Below are positions 24,603 through 35,946 of a stretch of 64,000 nt of DNA, in pieces. Position 1 is the first letter of the stretch. Each line of letters begins with the position of its first letter. The DNA is taken from positions 19,422,437 to 19,486,436 of the forward strand of contig NC_088313.1 of the NCBI RefSeq assembly GCF_910592395.1, in the 5' to 3' direction. The notes beneath the pieces are model-generated. The model did no database searches and was not told the DNA's origin. It worked only from the letters and a program-made list of their open reading frames with translations. The DNA is from Lineus longissimus (taxonomy: Eukaryota; Nemertea; Pilidiophora; Heteronemertea; Lineidae). The position numbers and the translations under genes are program-made.

Positions 24603-25630
24603 CAAGCAAACGTAAAACATAGACAGTTATTTGGGAGGTGGAAAAACCCGGAATCTCAGGGTGCTGACTTCCAAGATGGCGGCAATTGATCAATTCCATG
24701 CAGTGCCTGAAATTTTTTTATTTCGGCACTGGGGCGAGTTTGGCTCATATCTTAGATTGCGTGGGAGCAGCGTACACCTGTTTAAAAAAAATAATTTTTT
24801 AAGCGACCATATCATGCCACTGTTGATATGATTTGCGACGACAAGTTTTCTGGGTTTGACGTTGGCGATCAGCCACGAGAAATAATAGGTTAATGCGCAG
24901 TAAAGTTATCGGCCGCCGAGGCGTAAGTGAAAGTCAGGTGGATCGATAGTATTTTCTCTGGGTTTTCCTGTCGGTAAATATTTATGCAGTCAGCAAACAG
25001 GCTACGTCATTGCTAGATATAGCAGATGCTTCATTCTTAGGCTGATCAATCGACCGAAAGTTGTCAACGGATGCTTAAGGTGCCGTGGACTTTTCGTTCA
25101 CTATAGGTAAGAATGTCCTCTGCTCTATTGTTTTCATGATGCTCATGGCTGAAAGCCGATCGTCGCCACATAACTCCATAAATAGTGCCCCCTTTAAACT
25201 CGCTTTGTTTATTCATAACGCTGTTATCTCTAAAGCCTATCTCCAATTAAAGTCTGTAATCTTATTCATTTTTTTTTATCGCAGGTCATAGCAAGAATGA
25301 AACTATTTATTTAAGGGGACTTCTGTCATGCCACAATTGATAACCCACATTTAATATGCCTTCGCATTCTCAACGAGTCACAAGGGCCAGCTTGCTCAAT
25401 CAGCGTTGACAGAACTGCAACGTCCTAAAGCTACTTTATTGTAAGAAATAACGCTTTTAGTTCAGCAAACGCTCGATCGAGCAACAAGGCCCAGAACCAT
25501 AAAAGTCAAGCCTTTCTAGTCTTGATGGTGTTTTTTATGTAGGGATCATCAGTGCATTGTCAAATTATTTGAGTGGATTTGTAACCAGGGTTTTGTGTTC
25601 AATAGTTTAAACAGTATTTGCTTTTTTCAG
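24603..25630. other. Non-coding stretch before tetraspan gene D
   Basis: No coding exon assigned. A good donor (TATAG/GTAAGAATG) at about 25106-25112 could end a 5' untranslated exon of the gene at 25631. The ATG at 25071 upstream of it meets a stop at that junction. Confidence 0.3.
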
Positions 25631-26326
25631 GTTCTGAAGAGTGAGAGTATCAAAACCGGGCTGCCAATAGACTACGGTGGCAAAGCAGCGGCTGACATCT
25701 TCGCAGAAACTTTCATTGATTGCTCAGGACGAGGACACAGAGGAAGCTCAATGGAGGCGCTTAAGAACGTTCTTTCCACCTTCAAAAGCAGAACAGATCT
25801 TGGTGATTTCGGAAGCTCTTTGACAAAATCGAGTATTATAATATTCGTGCTTTCAGTGATTGCTGGTATACCTGTGATTTTCATGGAACTAGGGTACGGA
25901 TTCAGCCAATCACCCGCGAAAGAACTGACCCCCTGCAGCGCTGTGATTGTTTTGGTCACCCTCATAACCTCCAGTGTGCTTTTCGTGACCACGCGCCGGT
26001 GTTTCAACGTCACCAAAGGAAGAATCGCACTGTTGATGATGTTGGAGTTTATTTTCTGCCTCGCAGGGTTTCTACTAGGGTTGACCTTGTTTGCTCTTGA
26101 CAAAACTTGCACAGACAAACTGGCAAGTGTTGTAATGTCTCTGCCTGGGATGACACCCCGCCCTGAATGCAGTGACCCTGAACCAGGGGTAGATGTTGCA
26201 CGATTTCTAGCGGGTTCCATGATGTTCGTGTGGTTCTTGCAAATGCTGTTTCTCGGAAGGGCATTAGATCTGTATCGAATGGCCAAGAAGGCCGAAACTG
26301 TAGTGGAGAAGCCTGTAGACGTCTGA
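25631..26326 (+). CDS. Four-span membrane protein D (last exon; 5' end not located)
   Basis: The exon begins after the acceptor CTTTTTTCAG and stays open for 231 codons to the stop at 26324-26326. About 70 hydrophilic residues come first (VLKSESIKTGLPIDYGG, AETFIDCSGRGHRG). Four hydrophobic segments follow: SSIIIFVLSVIAGIPVIFM, CSAVIVLVTLITSSVLFV, LLMMLEFIFCLAGFLLGLTL and FLAGSMMFVWFLQMLFL. The loop between helices 3 and 4 is large (~35 residues) with two Cys (KTCTDKL, PECSDPEPG). Translation may start upstream or at the internal Met at about 25751. The topology matches the gene at 33932, but the LLIPFG signature of the short family is absent. I do not recognise the family. Confidence 0.75.
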   Translation, partial: VLKSESIKTGLPIDYGGKAAADIFAETFIDCSGRGHRGSSMEALKNVLSTFKSRTDLGDFGSSLTKSSIIIFVLSVIAGIPVIFMELGYGFSQSPAKELTPCSAVIVLVTLITSSVLFVTTRRCFNVTKGRIALLMMLEFIFCLAGFLLGLTLFALDKTCTDKLASVVMSLPGMTPRPECSDPEPGVDVARFLAGSMMFVWFLQMLFLGRALDLYRMAKKAETVVEKPVDV

Positions 26327-29170
26327 GAGACTCAAAATCCTCTCCAGAGTCTGAGCTTTTCATTCAAAAGCCGTTTGGTTAGAACAGGTGCCCTCGTCGT
26401 GAGTAAAAGCTATGCGAAACTGTGACCAATGATTCGTGTGCCATCTTTTTGACATTTGTGCAGCGGCAAACACTGTAAAACTGCATCACGCCGAGTGATA
26501 CTGAGCATCCAGTTCACCTCTGGTCACGGCGGCCATCTTGTATATAGGACCTTGTGTGATGGATTGGGGACGGTGCGGCCGTCCAAAGGTACATTTATTT
26601 AGTGAGTAGATTCATGGTTTTGTCAGCCTCACCTCTAAAATAATCCTTCAGTTATATATTTATTATGAAATGTTGTTCGTCAACAATATTTCTCATCACT
26701 GTCTGTGTAAGGGTCAATGACTAGTGTTCATTTTTGCTGCTGGGAATCGAGATTCTGGTCGGAAGAAATCGTCAAGTTCGTTCATTTGGCGGAAGGGACG
26801 AATTTGAAAAGCAATAGAAATATTGGTAACATCACATTTGTGTACATGTAGCTTATATCACAAATATGACTGTATACATGTCTTTGCAACAAAGCAAGGC
26901 AAATTAACTACATGTAGTTTGATTGCAATTTTGCGAACGTGATTACAATCAGTGTTGTGTTCAAATCTTATTTTATACGTTGATATCTTGTTCTTCTAAT
27001 ATAGTTAATACCTATTTAAGACTTTTGTTCTTCAAGTATGTTGCTCTACATATCAATTTACTCGAAGTTTACCATTAGGAAAGCGGACTCCAAAACCAAA
27101 AGTGTATGAACTGTAAGTCAGCGTATCGTTCTAGGATTGCTTAAGTGACGCAACAATCGACAAATGACCGCCTTTTGAATTTTGGATCCAAAGAAGACCC
27201 TAACGGCGCTGCTTGAGGCAAGGTCTCCTTCTCTTCTCGTTACTCACTTTAGAAACATGGCTGCTACAAGGCCATACAGGCCAATTTGATTATGCTTAGC
27301 AACTGGATGCTTAGCGGTTGTGAAAACAAGGCACCAATATCGTCTCAATATCGCCAAAACATATGGGAGAGCGGAGGACCAAGGCTTAACGGATACCACC
27401 CCTATCACTTGGACCCTTCCAGTCAGAGGGGTTAAGATTCCTGTGCCAGGTGTTAGGGTTGGGGGAGGGATTTTGAGCTATACGGTAGACTCTTTTTTTT
27501 AAATCACCGGCTCATTATTTTCATAATCGAGTCCCAAGGTATAGACTATGGAGAGTAGAATTTTTAAGTGATGCAGGGGATCTCTGAATATCAGGTCCTG
27601 TTACTAAGGGGTTGCCCTAACTTGAGGGGTGGGGGGGGGGGGGGGGGGGGGTTAGTGGATGGGGCTCGGCGAAAAAGGTTTAGGCGAATGTGGAAGATAC
27701 CACTTTCGATACTGGACAAACCCCATGGGTTATTCCATGGGTAAATCCATGGGAAATTCCATTGGAAACCCCAGGGGTTATTCCATGGGTAAATCCATGG
27801 GCAATTCCATTGGAAACTCTTTACTGCTCGATCAGTCACATGAATCAGGACATTACCACTTGCTGTCATTCTATCGCTATAGCAACGAAATGCAAGGAAC
27901 ATCTTGGCACAAATATGGGTTGCAGTGTCGCCATTATACACTTCTAAGGCGCCATCGTATTCATTTGTTGATAGAAATATTCTTTAAATCTTTGAACTGG
28001 TTGATGTATCTGTCAATGTCGTCAACACCTGGAAAAACCCTCTGGTTGTGCAATCATGAATAAGTCCGGTTAATACATGTTGTGAATCAATCTAAAATAG
28101 AGTATCGACTACGCCCACTGATTACGTCGCCTGGCTTTATTGTGTTGTAATATGTATCCCTCCGCCATAACCGACGATGGGATTACTTTCTAAAGAATAA
28201 ACGCATTTGCTAGATCCAAGTCGTTGTGTTAGGTTCATTCCGTGACCTCCGTCCTTTCGTCTTGAGAATTTCCATATTCCCATTGTCATAATCCCTGACA
28301 ATACATGAAGGCTACTTTTGATCTATAGCGCGAAGGTGGGTGCTAATAAACAGAGAATTCGGAAAAACTCATTGTTGGCTGTGGAGAAAAAAACTGACAT
28401 TAAGTTTCGTCCGAGGTAAGTTTTGTTTATTGGGATGGTTATTTAGAAGTAGGCCTACTCAGGTAGAACTGCGACTCTGGGAAGACTTATAAAGTTTCAC
28501 GAAGACACATCAACTATGCACGTGTGATATAGGCCGTTCACCACGTCATTTTTCTCATTTTGTCCCGACGTTGTGTCAACCTTTTGAAAGTTTCCTGACG
28601 TCATGGTGGGGTTTTAAACTTTTCTTTCAAACTTTGGCCACGCATGCTACGTACTCAGTATAGTTGCAGTTTTAGCATACAGGATGTAACTTGCGTGATG
28701 CAAAATGAAATGAAATGTAGGTTCTTATACAGCGCTTTATGCTGCACAAGTATTGTCTAAAATCGCTTTATTTCAATCCACTAATTTTACCTTACTTCAA
28801 GATATTTGCAACTAAAAGTGGTTTAACGTATCATATATATAGTTCACTTGCCGTTAAACTCTTATCTTGCACTCAAATGATTAAACTAATGTGATTAAAT
28901 AACTATGTTCAGCGTGTGTATATCTATCGTACAACCACATTCACAACCTTTAATAACGATATATTGCGCAGGGGCTCCGAGACGAGCCAAGTCATATTCA
29001 TTCATTTTCATCAATTTATTACATTCAATACAATTTTTCTGCTTTTGGCACTATATGCGCCCCACATATAGTTTGTCTCCTCTCCGTTTTATTATGTCGA
29101 TCCTTGCAGAAACGTCCACAACTATAGTAAACGTTTGTTGTTTTCTCCAGAAAAGATTACCACAACAAGA
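26327..29170. other. Gap between tetraspan genes D and C
   Basis: No gene recognised. It holds a 21-base G run at 27631-27651, the small tandem repeat listed separately, and several TACATGTA-type words near 26845-26920. GT-rich and AT-rich unique DNA makes up the rest. Confidence 0.35.
27730..27818. repeat. 48-bp tandem duplication rich in CCATGG
   Basis: TTATTCCATGGGTAAATCC begins at 27730 and at 27778. Each unit also contains CCATGGG again and ATTCCATTGGAAAC. The interleaved palindromes make this stretch partly self-complementary. Confidence 0.85.
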
Positions 29171-29629
29171 ATGGGAGCAACAGCAATTCTTCTATTCATG
29201 GAAATAGTCATCGGGTTGATTGGGACGGTGAGCTCGGCACTACTCATACCTTTCGGGCCGCAGATAAGTCCAGGAAACGTGATCGCCGTCACAGTGTTCA
29301 TCAGTTCGGTCATGATTTGGTTTGCTGTGTGTACATGGTGTTGTTTCATCAAAGAATCATGTTGCCCGCGCGGTTTGTTCATATCTGGAAGAATCGCAGC
29401 AATGCTTGCCTCAATTGCTCTGATAGTTGCGCCGATTGTTGTCCTAGTTCAGGGGGCAAATAGTGACCAGCATAATGATTTTAGTGTGGCGTTGCTAGTG
29501 GTTCTTATTGCAGTAGGTGTTGCTGAGCTTTGTACATGTATATCAGCTTTTTCTATCAAAATACTCCGCTGTGAAAAAATAGGAGGGGAAGATCAAATCG
29601 CTGAAGAGATGCAAATGACGGAACGATAA
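29171..29629 (+). CDS. Small four-span membrane protein, family copy C
   Basis: 152 residues from ATG at 29171. An acceptor (GTTTTCTCCAG) lies 20 bp upstream, as in the other two copies. It begins MGATAILLFMEIVIGLIG, then SSALLIPFGPQISPGNV. Helices lie at about 5-27, 33-53, 70-94 and 105-127. After helix 2 comes CCFIKESCCPRG, Cys-rich as in copy B. Helix 3 contains SIALIVAPIVVLVQG and helix 4 LIAVGVAEL. The tail is acidic and polar (GGEDQIAEEMQMTER). Copies B and C share PFGP, SIALIV and VGVAEL exactly, so they are closer to each other than to A. Confidence 0.85.
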   Translation: MGATAILLFMEIVIGLIGTVSSALLIPFGPQISPGNVIAVTVFISSVMIWFAVCTWCCFIKESCCPRGLFISGRIAAMLASIALIVAPIVVLVQGANSDQHNDFSVALLVVLIAVGVAELCTCISAFSIKILRCEKIGGEDQIAEEMQMTER

Positions 29630-31332
29630 TCGAGGGATTTTAATGGGCTTTCGTATTCTGTAAGCTTAGCAAAGTTTTATCTCATGTTCGGGTATTACAC
29701 ATTGGATGAAGTACATATTAGAGATATGTACTTGATTGGCTAAATAGTGGCTTGTCTAACCCACGCAGATAATACGCGAAGTCTCACTCCTTGGTATTCG
29801 GTCTCGCGAATTGTTATGACACGCGTATTCACCGTGCATGGTGAATGCGACATTGCATTTCGGCTTTCTTCAAAGCACGCGGGTCAACAAGACAGCTTTC
29901 CCTCTGTTCAGCTCTTGGTCCAGATTGCTCAAAAGAAGTTTGTCCCTACTTGGCGTTAGATTCACTGATGGAAATATTGTCAAGATACAGTTAACGCCAA
30001 ATTTGACTTGAGCTGAACTCTTTTAAAAATTACCGCGTATTTTCATCACCTTTATAACAGTACCGCTCAAAGATTTATAATATACATGTACCTATCAAGC
30101 GAGTTAGGAACTTCAGATTGTTACTTGTGGAAGACGACGCCATCAAGTGAATTACCCGTCAAAGAAGTTCAAAATCATCTCAACGTCCAAATATATTGGT
30201 CAAAATATGAAGATGTCGATCGATATGGGTGGAGGCTACGGGGGAATACCGCTGGAAGATGGGGAAATCCAACTTTCACTTCATACGATGTCATGAGACC
30301 ATGTGTCATCATTGAATTTCCCAATCGATGATGAAATTTAAAATGCATAGTGTGTCCTGATGACTTTGGAATTTAAAAGGTTTGGTATAGACTGAATATT
30401 TTGCCTGATTGGGAACTAATCCAATTAGCAATGTCATTGTCAGGCAAATGTTAATTATTTCAAGCTTACACCATTGCACAGTTAACAACCAGAATGCAGA
30501 GTAGGCCTAGTATCCCGCCAACTTCCTGCAGTTGTTTTCTGGGCCTGATCTTTCAAACAATAGGCCAAAGCATAATGCTCTCCAATATAATGTCTAGTGG
30601 ACTTGAAAATCTCCAAACATATCATACCGTGAGTTCATAAATTGTCACATATCACAAATGAAACTGAAAACATGGTCATTGATATCCACCTTCTGCCTAT
30701 ACGCAGGACAACTTTTTATAGCAATACGTTATTTATAACCTTCGATTTAGGTCAGGGAATCCAATCGGACAAAGTTCAGTGAGTGGGAGGCCGAGTCATC
30801 GCCATTTACGGCAGATCAGCTGATCGCAGGCACTGCTTGGCTTGCAAGTCCAGTTAGTAGTGGGAACATTGTTTTTGGACTTGGATGTGTCTGTGCGATT
30901 GACGAAGATGCATTTCTGATGAGTGGTTATTCTTTGTAGCGAGGAAATAAAATCATAGCAGGAAGGCATACACACAAAAACGAAGGTAGGCCCGAAGAAA
31001 ACTTCTTGAAATTATGTGTTAATTTGACAAATATTAATGTGCTCGACTTGTGTTCGCTTGGTTCCTGCCGAGTATTGAAGGAACCATTGCTTCAGCGCCA
31101 ACTTACTTCATAGCATATATAGTGGGGCTTTAGGTACCACGAACATAGGCCACAACGCGAGAAAACTTCACCAAATCAGAATGATAACCTTGAAAATTGT
31201 GTTGCCTGACATAGGCCTATTGCTAATCACTGCGGTCACTTCAATATCGCGGGCATCCAGGCACCGAACAGGCCGAACATGTAAATCGTTTTAAAATCTT
31301 CGATACATTTTTCTCGGGATATTATTTTGGAA
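29630..31332. other. Non-coding stretch downstream of tetraspan copy C
   Basis: No coding exon supported. The ORF at 30086-30331 has no recognisable features and ordinary flanks. An AATAAA at 30946-30951 is rather far to serve copy C. Confidence 0.3.
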
Positions 31333-31862
31333 GTGACTATTTGGCAAGCCCGGCTCACCAAACAGCGCCTTTTTTCTGCCCTAGATGGAGAGCCGAACTC
31401 ATGCATATTCAACCATCCAGGAGCTCATTATCATTTGTGGCAACACGGTCAGCAACACCGGAGTTACAGTGAAACGCCTTTAGCAATGCACACTAATGCA
31501 TTTAACATGCTTATCAGTTAAATCACGTTTATGACTTTTTTTGTAAATCCATACAGTCATGTACATGTACATGCTTCTTCATGGATTATTGATCAAAACC
31601 CGAGTTTAGTAACAGAAATTGAATCGAGAGCGGGAAGTCGGCCATTGTTAGATATGCGCATATAAATTCGAATATGACGTCACTGCTCTCTGATTGGCCA
31701 ACATGTTGTAACCTCTCCGGCTCGCCAAAGAGGGTAGTATTTTTGCCCTGTTTGGCAAGCCCGGCTTGCCGAACAGGGTGGCTTTTTAGTGCTGTTTGGC
31801 AAGCGGCTCTCCAAACAGAACAAAAAAAGATGCCTGTTTGGCGAGCGGCTTGCCAAATAGAC
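31333..31862. repeat. Cluster of short hairpins built on TTTGGCAAGC / GCTTGCCAAA
   Basis: TTTGGCAAGCCCGGCTCACC occurs at about 31339. From 31716 to 31862 the motif recurs four times: GGCTCGCCAAAG, TTTGGCAAGCCCGGCTTGCC, TTTGGCAAGCGGCTCTCC and TTTGGCGAGCGGCTTGCC. Each motif is nearly self-complementary, with 10-11 bp arms and a 2-bp centre, and they are spaced about 35-50 bp apart by T- or A-rich links. Confidence 0.8.
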
Positions 31863-32579
31863 CCGGCCTATTATTTTTCCCTCTGGGTTTTGATGTACAT
31901 GTTGTCCACGAGTTATGGAGTCTCGCACACTAGTGGCCCCATTACATTTACATGCACATCTGCAAAATGAAACTTGCAGAAAGGTATTTCAAAGAAGGTT
32001 CGAAATACTGACTCAGAAACGTTGAACTCTCGCAATTTGCTTGCGGTCAGTCGATCATGAAGTGGATTTTTAGTGACCGGAGTTAGACCTTAAGTTGAAC
32101 TCACTTGAGACTGTTTAACTGGAAGCCATTGAGTATCAAGTTTTGATTGTTCTTTTAGCATTACCGTTATGGCCATGATAGGCCTAGACTTAAAGAAAAT
32201 GTGTGTTTTCAAGCCATGCCGAGTTAATCTCCAATATTATCAAAAATTTCAAACGCCTATGCTTTTTATACTTGTCATCATTGTTCACGTTCGCTATAAT
32301 TGATGGTTACCTTGTGGATCCGTGACAACCTGTAAATTATGCAATTTGTAAAGGCAATTTCATTAGAAACGCTTGGTTTCCCGCCCACAAAATGTCACAT
32401 TTAATCACAAATCGTTAAATTTGGCCTACTTTCCGAAACAATGGTTTAGTCAGGTAGGCCATGTCAGCATGTAAGCTTACATGTAGGCTTTGAAACATCC
32501 TTCCGCTGATTAATTGATCATTCTGATGACTTCCTTTCCTGGAGAATGAATGTACAGCAGCGGATCTTTTGTGAAGATT

Positions 32580-32787
32580 AAAAGTTCAAAAGTTTGATTC
32601 TTATGTATAAAGCGCTTTTTTCATGAAAATGTCCTTGCTCAAGCACTTCGTTTTCCCAGAATATCTCAGATATGCTATTAAGCAGCTACTAAGCCCTCAC
32701 TTTAACAGAAGTGTCTCGAAAGGGATTTGAACCCACGACCTCACGGGCACCAGTCCTGCACCACTCCGCCACCACGTTCCCCTCATG
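32580..32787 (-). repeat. tRNA-derived SINE
   Basis: On the minus strand the head reads GGAACGTGGTGGCGGAGTGG (A-box TGGCGGAGTGG) and, after about 30 bp, the B box GGTTCAAATCC. A body of about 125 bp follows, ending in AAAAAGCGCTTTATACATAA. The anticodon stem pairs poorly, so this is not a functional tRNA. It is unrelated to the tRNA-like module of the left array. Confidence 0.7.
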
Positions 32788-33931
32788 ATACCATGGAGGG
32801 AGGGGGGGGGTTGTTATGTAGAATGCTGTGCACCTGCAATAAGCAGTTTATCAGTGGTCTCGTACTGCTCCAGGTAAAAACCCCTCCAGTTGTCCTAAAA
32901 GAGATGTGTCTTCTACGAACTCTCAAAAAATTATAAACCGGACAATATCGTAAGACAAGAGGCGAAATCATTGAAATATCATATCGACCATTACCAAATA
33001 TATATATTTACACTGTCACTTGACATTATTTGACGTGACAATACCAATTGATTTCACTTGAGGTCTTCTGGTCAGGTTAGGCGTATTGTCTATAATTTTA
33101 ATGCATACAAAGATAAGTGCATTATTACCGTCCACACCACACTTAGCTTGACAAGTTGATCTCTATTAATATCTATTAACAATACATGTAAGTGTACACC
33201 GATTTCTGAAGACTTGGTGAAATTTGGACTTTTATTTACGTTAGTGGAGCACATACGCGTGGATTGTAGGACAATATAAACTATTACCTCATTGACGCAC
33301 GTCACCAGTTGATAATTTCTGTGTTATAGTATAATAGTTGATATATCTTACTGGAGTTCTAAACTCTCACTTTGTACAATCAGCCTTCGGGAGACGGTGT
33401 AGTTTTCTCGCTGACAAAGTTTTAAGCTGTTTTTTGCTTAGGTAATTAAGTTGTGTTAACATGTAGAGTCACCCAAGCCACCCAGTTTCATTTTAATCTG
33501 CAATCATTTTCTTATCTATTCACTCATTCTAAAACTCGAAACAACCTTTGGCAATATCCGTCATGGACCCTAATGCCAACCATGGTCGATGTTTAGGCCA
33601 GGTGTAATGTTTTTGAGTGTTTCTGTTTTTGAGTGTTTCCCCTCATTGTTTGGGAACGCTCAAAAATAGATTGACAAGTTTTTCTGTGTATCCCCCCTAT
33701 TGAAAAGTCGTCGTCTCTCTAGCTGCCTATTGTTTGGAAACACTGACACATGGGAAACAACCACAGATGTTACACCGGTCTTAGGGACCTTTCGGTTTCA
33801 TTTTCAGCAGGTTTCTTGCCATTCTACAAAACCGATTGTACTGTCTAGGAAGGACCAAGCCGGCACTCTCTCTATGGCACTGTTGTTGTGACGCAATATT
33901 GTACATTTGTATCGTTCTTCTTTTTCAGAAG
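32788..33931. other. Upstream region of tetraspan gene E
   Basis: No coding exon assigned. A short repeat of GTTTTTGAGTGTTTC occurs twice at about 33610-33640. The acceptor CTTTTTCAG at 33928 implies a non-coding 5' exon somewhere here. Confidence 0.3.
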
Positions 33932-35075
33932 ATGTCTCACGGGAACATAGACGCACTCAACGAGAAGCTGCGAGAGGTGTTTGACCAGCCAGAGCTCGTC
34001 ATCGACACAAGTTACAAGTCTTTGGTGAGTAAGCGATTCAACCCAAACTTTGATAGAGATGCTCGACCTATCCAGCGAGAGAAAGATATACATAGACCAG
34101 TGTTTATGAATGAAACTATACAAGCATGTAATCCTATCAAATGTGACCGAAGATTCAGCTTATAACTGTATGCATGCTGCTGCGGAAGTCAAGTGACATT
34201 ACTCAGCCGCAACCAGTCCTTCGCCATTTCCAATAGATCTTGGCCTTAAACGCTTTGATCCGTTCTCGTCAGCCTGTAGCATCGTGGTAATGATCATAAT
34301 CAGCTTGTCTAAACTTGAAAACTGAAACGCTTGAAGGATCCACATTCTATTTTCTGTGAAAGTTAGTTTTAGACTGACCCATTTTGTTTCTTTTTTGCAG
34401 TGGCCGGATGAGAAACCGCCGATGGACACAAACAAAATCATGCAGCAGGCAATTTTGAAGATTCCAGCCTTCCAACCTGAGGTCGTCCGGGAGACATCGA
34501 GGTTTCCCTGCTTTTCCGGGGCCAAGCACAATACGATTCCTTGGCTAGAATGCAGGATCCGTGGCATGGGGAGCTTTCTTCTCTTCCTGGCCCTCCTCAA
34601 TACTGTGTTTGTTGCCATGGAGCTGTGCTGCGGGGCTTATTATTCGAAAACCGTGACGATCATTGGATATTCGGCGATCATATTGACAGTTGGTGCGGCT
34701 GCGCAGACCATCTGGCATGTCGGTTTTTTAGAATATCGTGGAACAAGTCCCGTGAAAATTTGCCTGAGTAAAATGTTGCAATTCACTGCCATGGGAGTCA
34801 ATTTCTGTTTAGTAATTCTAGCCGTGTTTTATTCCGCGTCGGAACCTGAATGCCGAAAGGTAGACTCGGAGGGTAAGGTCATTTCTGTTACTGCCACCAC
34901 TCCGTCTGGTGGTCCTATGTGCTATGCGGACATGTATAGCTCCTGCTTCGCTATCCTCATTGCTATTATTGTTTTGGGAGTGTTAGAGTTCATTGTTGGA
35001 CTGATGTTGACGGAGAAGATTTTTCGTGTTGATGATGAATGGAAGAAGAAAGGACCAGGTCCTTGGGAGCATTGA
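33932..35075 (+). CDS. Four-span membrane protein E, two coding exons
   Basis: Exons 33932-34024 and 34401-35075 join in phase 0 to 255 residues. The ATG lies 3 bp after an acceptor. The first ~95 residues are hydrophilic (MSHGNIDALNEKLREVF, PPMDTNKIMQQAILKIP). Helix 1 contains FLLFLALLNTVFVAMELCC. Helix 2 is IIGYSAIILTVGAAAQTIW, helix 3 FTAMGVNFCLVILAVFY, helix 4 SCFAILIAIIVLGVLEFIVG. The loop between helices 3 and 4 is about 40 residues with conserved-looking Cys (EPECRKVD, GPMCYADMYSSC). The tail is charged (VDDEWKKKGPGPWEH). Length and topology resemble gene D, with which it may share ancestry; primary similarity is faint. Family unknown. An AATAAA lies at 35941-35946. Confidence 0.85.
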
Positions 35076-35856
35076 ACATTTTAAACATTCTGAAAAGTGT
35101 TTAGTCGGATGGTAGCTAAGTTCGAAGAGAGGTTCCAAGAGCGATGTCGATTTAAAACATGTATTCAGCATTCTTGTTGGGAGCTTCTGAACGCTGGAGA
35201 TGGGATGTCTGTGCTCGAAATCTTTCTCGGCGTCTTAGATGGCCTAGCTCTGGGGTGGTGCATTCTTCTGATAACTGTCCCTCCAGGGAACGATGGTCAT
35301 GGAAGTTACGTTGAATTCTTATTTCCTGGTCTAATCGTGTGTCGTGTTCTCATAGAGTTGAGCAGCATATCAAAGAATGACTCAGGCCGCAGTGATTGCG
35401 TGTTTTCTGGGCGATGAGGTTCGATCGGGCGGACGAACAGATTTGCCAGATAACTCTGTTCCGTTTCGGCAATGGAAAGTGAAAACGATATCCTTGTACT
35501 CGTAGACGACGGCTTGGTATAGTAGACAGGTTCAGATTTTGATCCGAAAACGAGTTGAGTTGATATTTTAATGACGGATATCGTTTACCTGTATATTGTC
35601 AGAAATGCAATGAAAAAGCATGTCTTTGGTACATTCATTAGTAAACAAAGCAGCCGAAATGACTTGATGACGTCAACTAGGGAAAATATATCTATCACCT
35701 CGTTCTCGTCCTCGGATCCAAATCGGAACCGCTCTAATAATTTGGTACAAGATGTGCTGTGTGATATTTAAAGACATTGCCATGATGGATTGTCTGTGTC
35801 AGAGAGATTGTGACTCCCTTAAATGAAAGATCTAGTCAAATTGTATACACTGTGAC

Positions 35857-35890
35857 CACGGATGTATAGCATCCACGCTATACATCCGTG
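35857..35890. repeat. Perfect 14-bp inverted repeat, 6-bp loop
   Basis: CACGGATGTATAGC, loop ATCCAC, then GCTATACATCCGTG. It sits between the stop of gene E and the AATAAA at 35941, so it would form a stem-loop in that 3' untranslated region if the transcript extends there. Confidence 0.9.
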
Positions 35891-35946
35891 CTGTGACCGA
35901 CCAAGATGTGCACGACATATCTACTATATCAAAACAGGAGAATAAA

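Noticed and set aside
32707-32787. Genuine minus-strand tRNA gene
   Set aside because: A and B boxes are present but the cloverleaf is broken, and a SINE-like body and tail follow.
35097-35417. 106-residue hydrophobic ORF right after tetraspan gene E
   Set aside because: Begins at a non-ATG codon within the probable 3' untranslated region; no acceptor, signature or paralogue.
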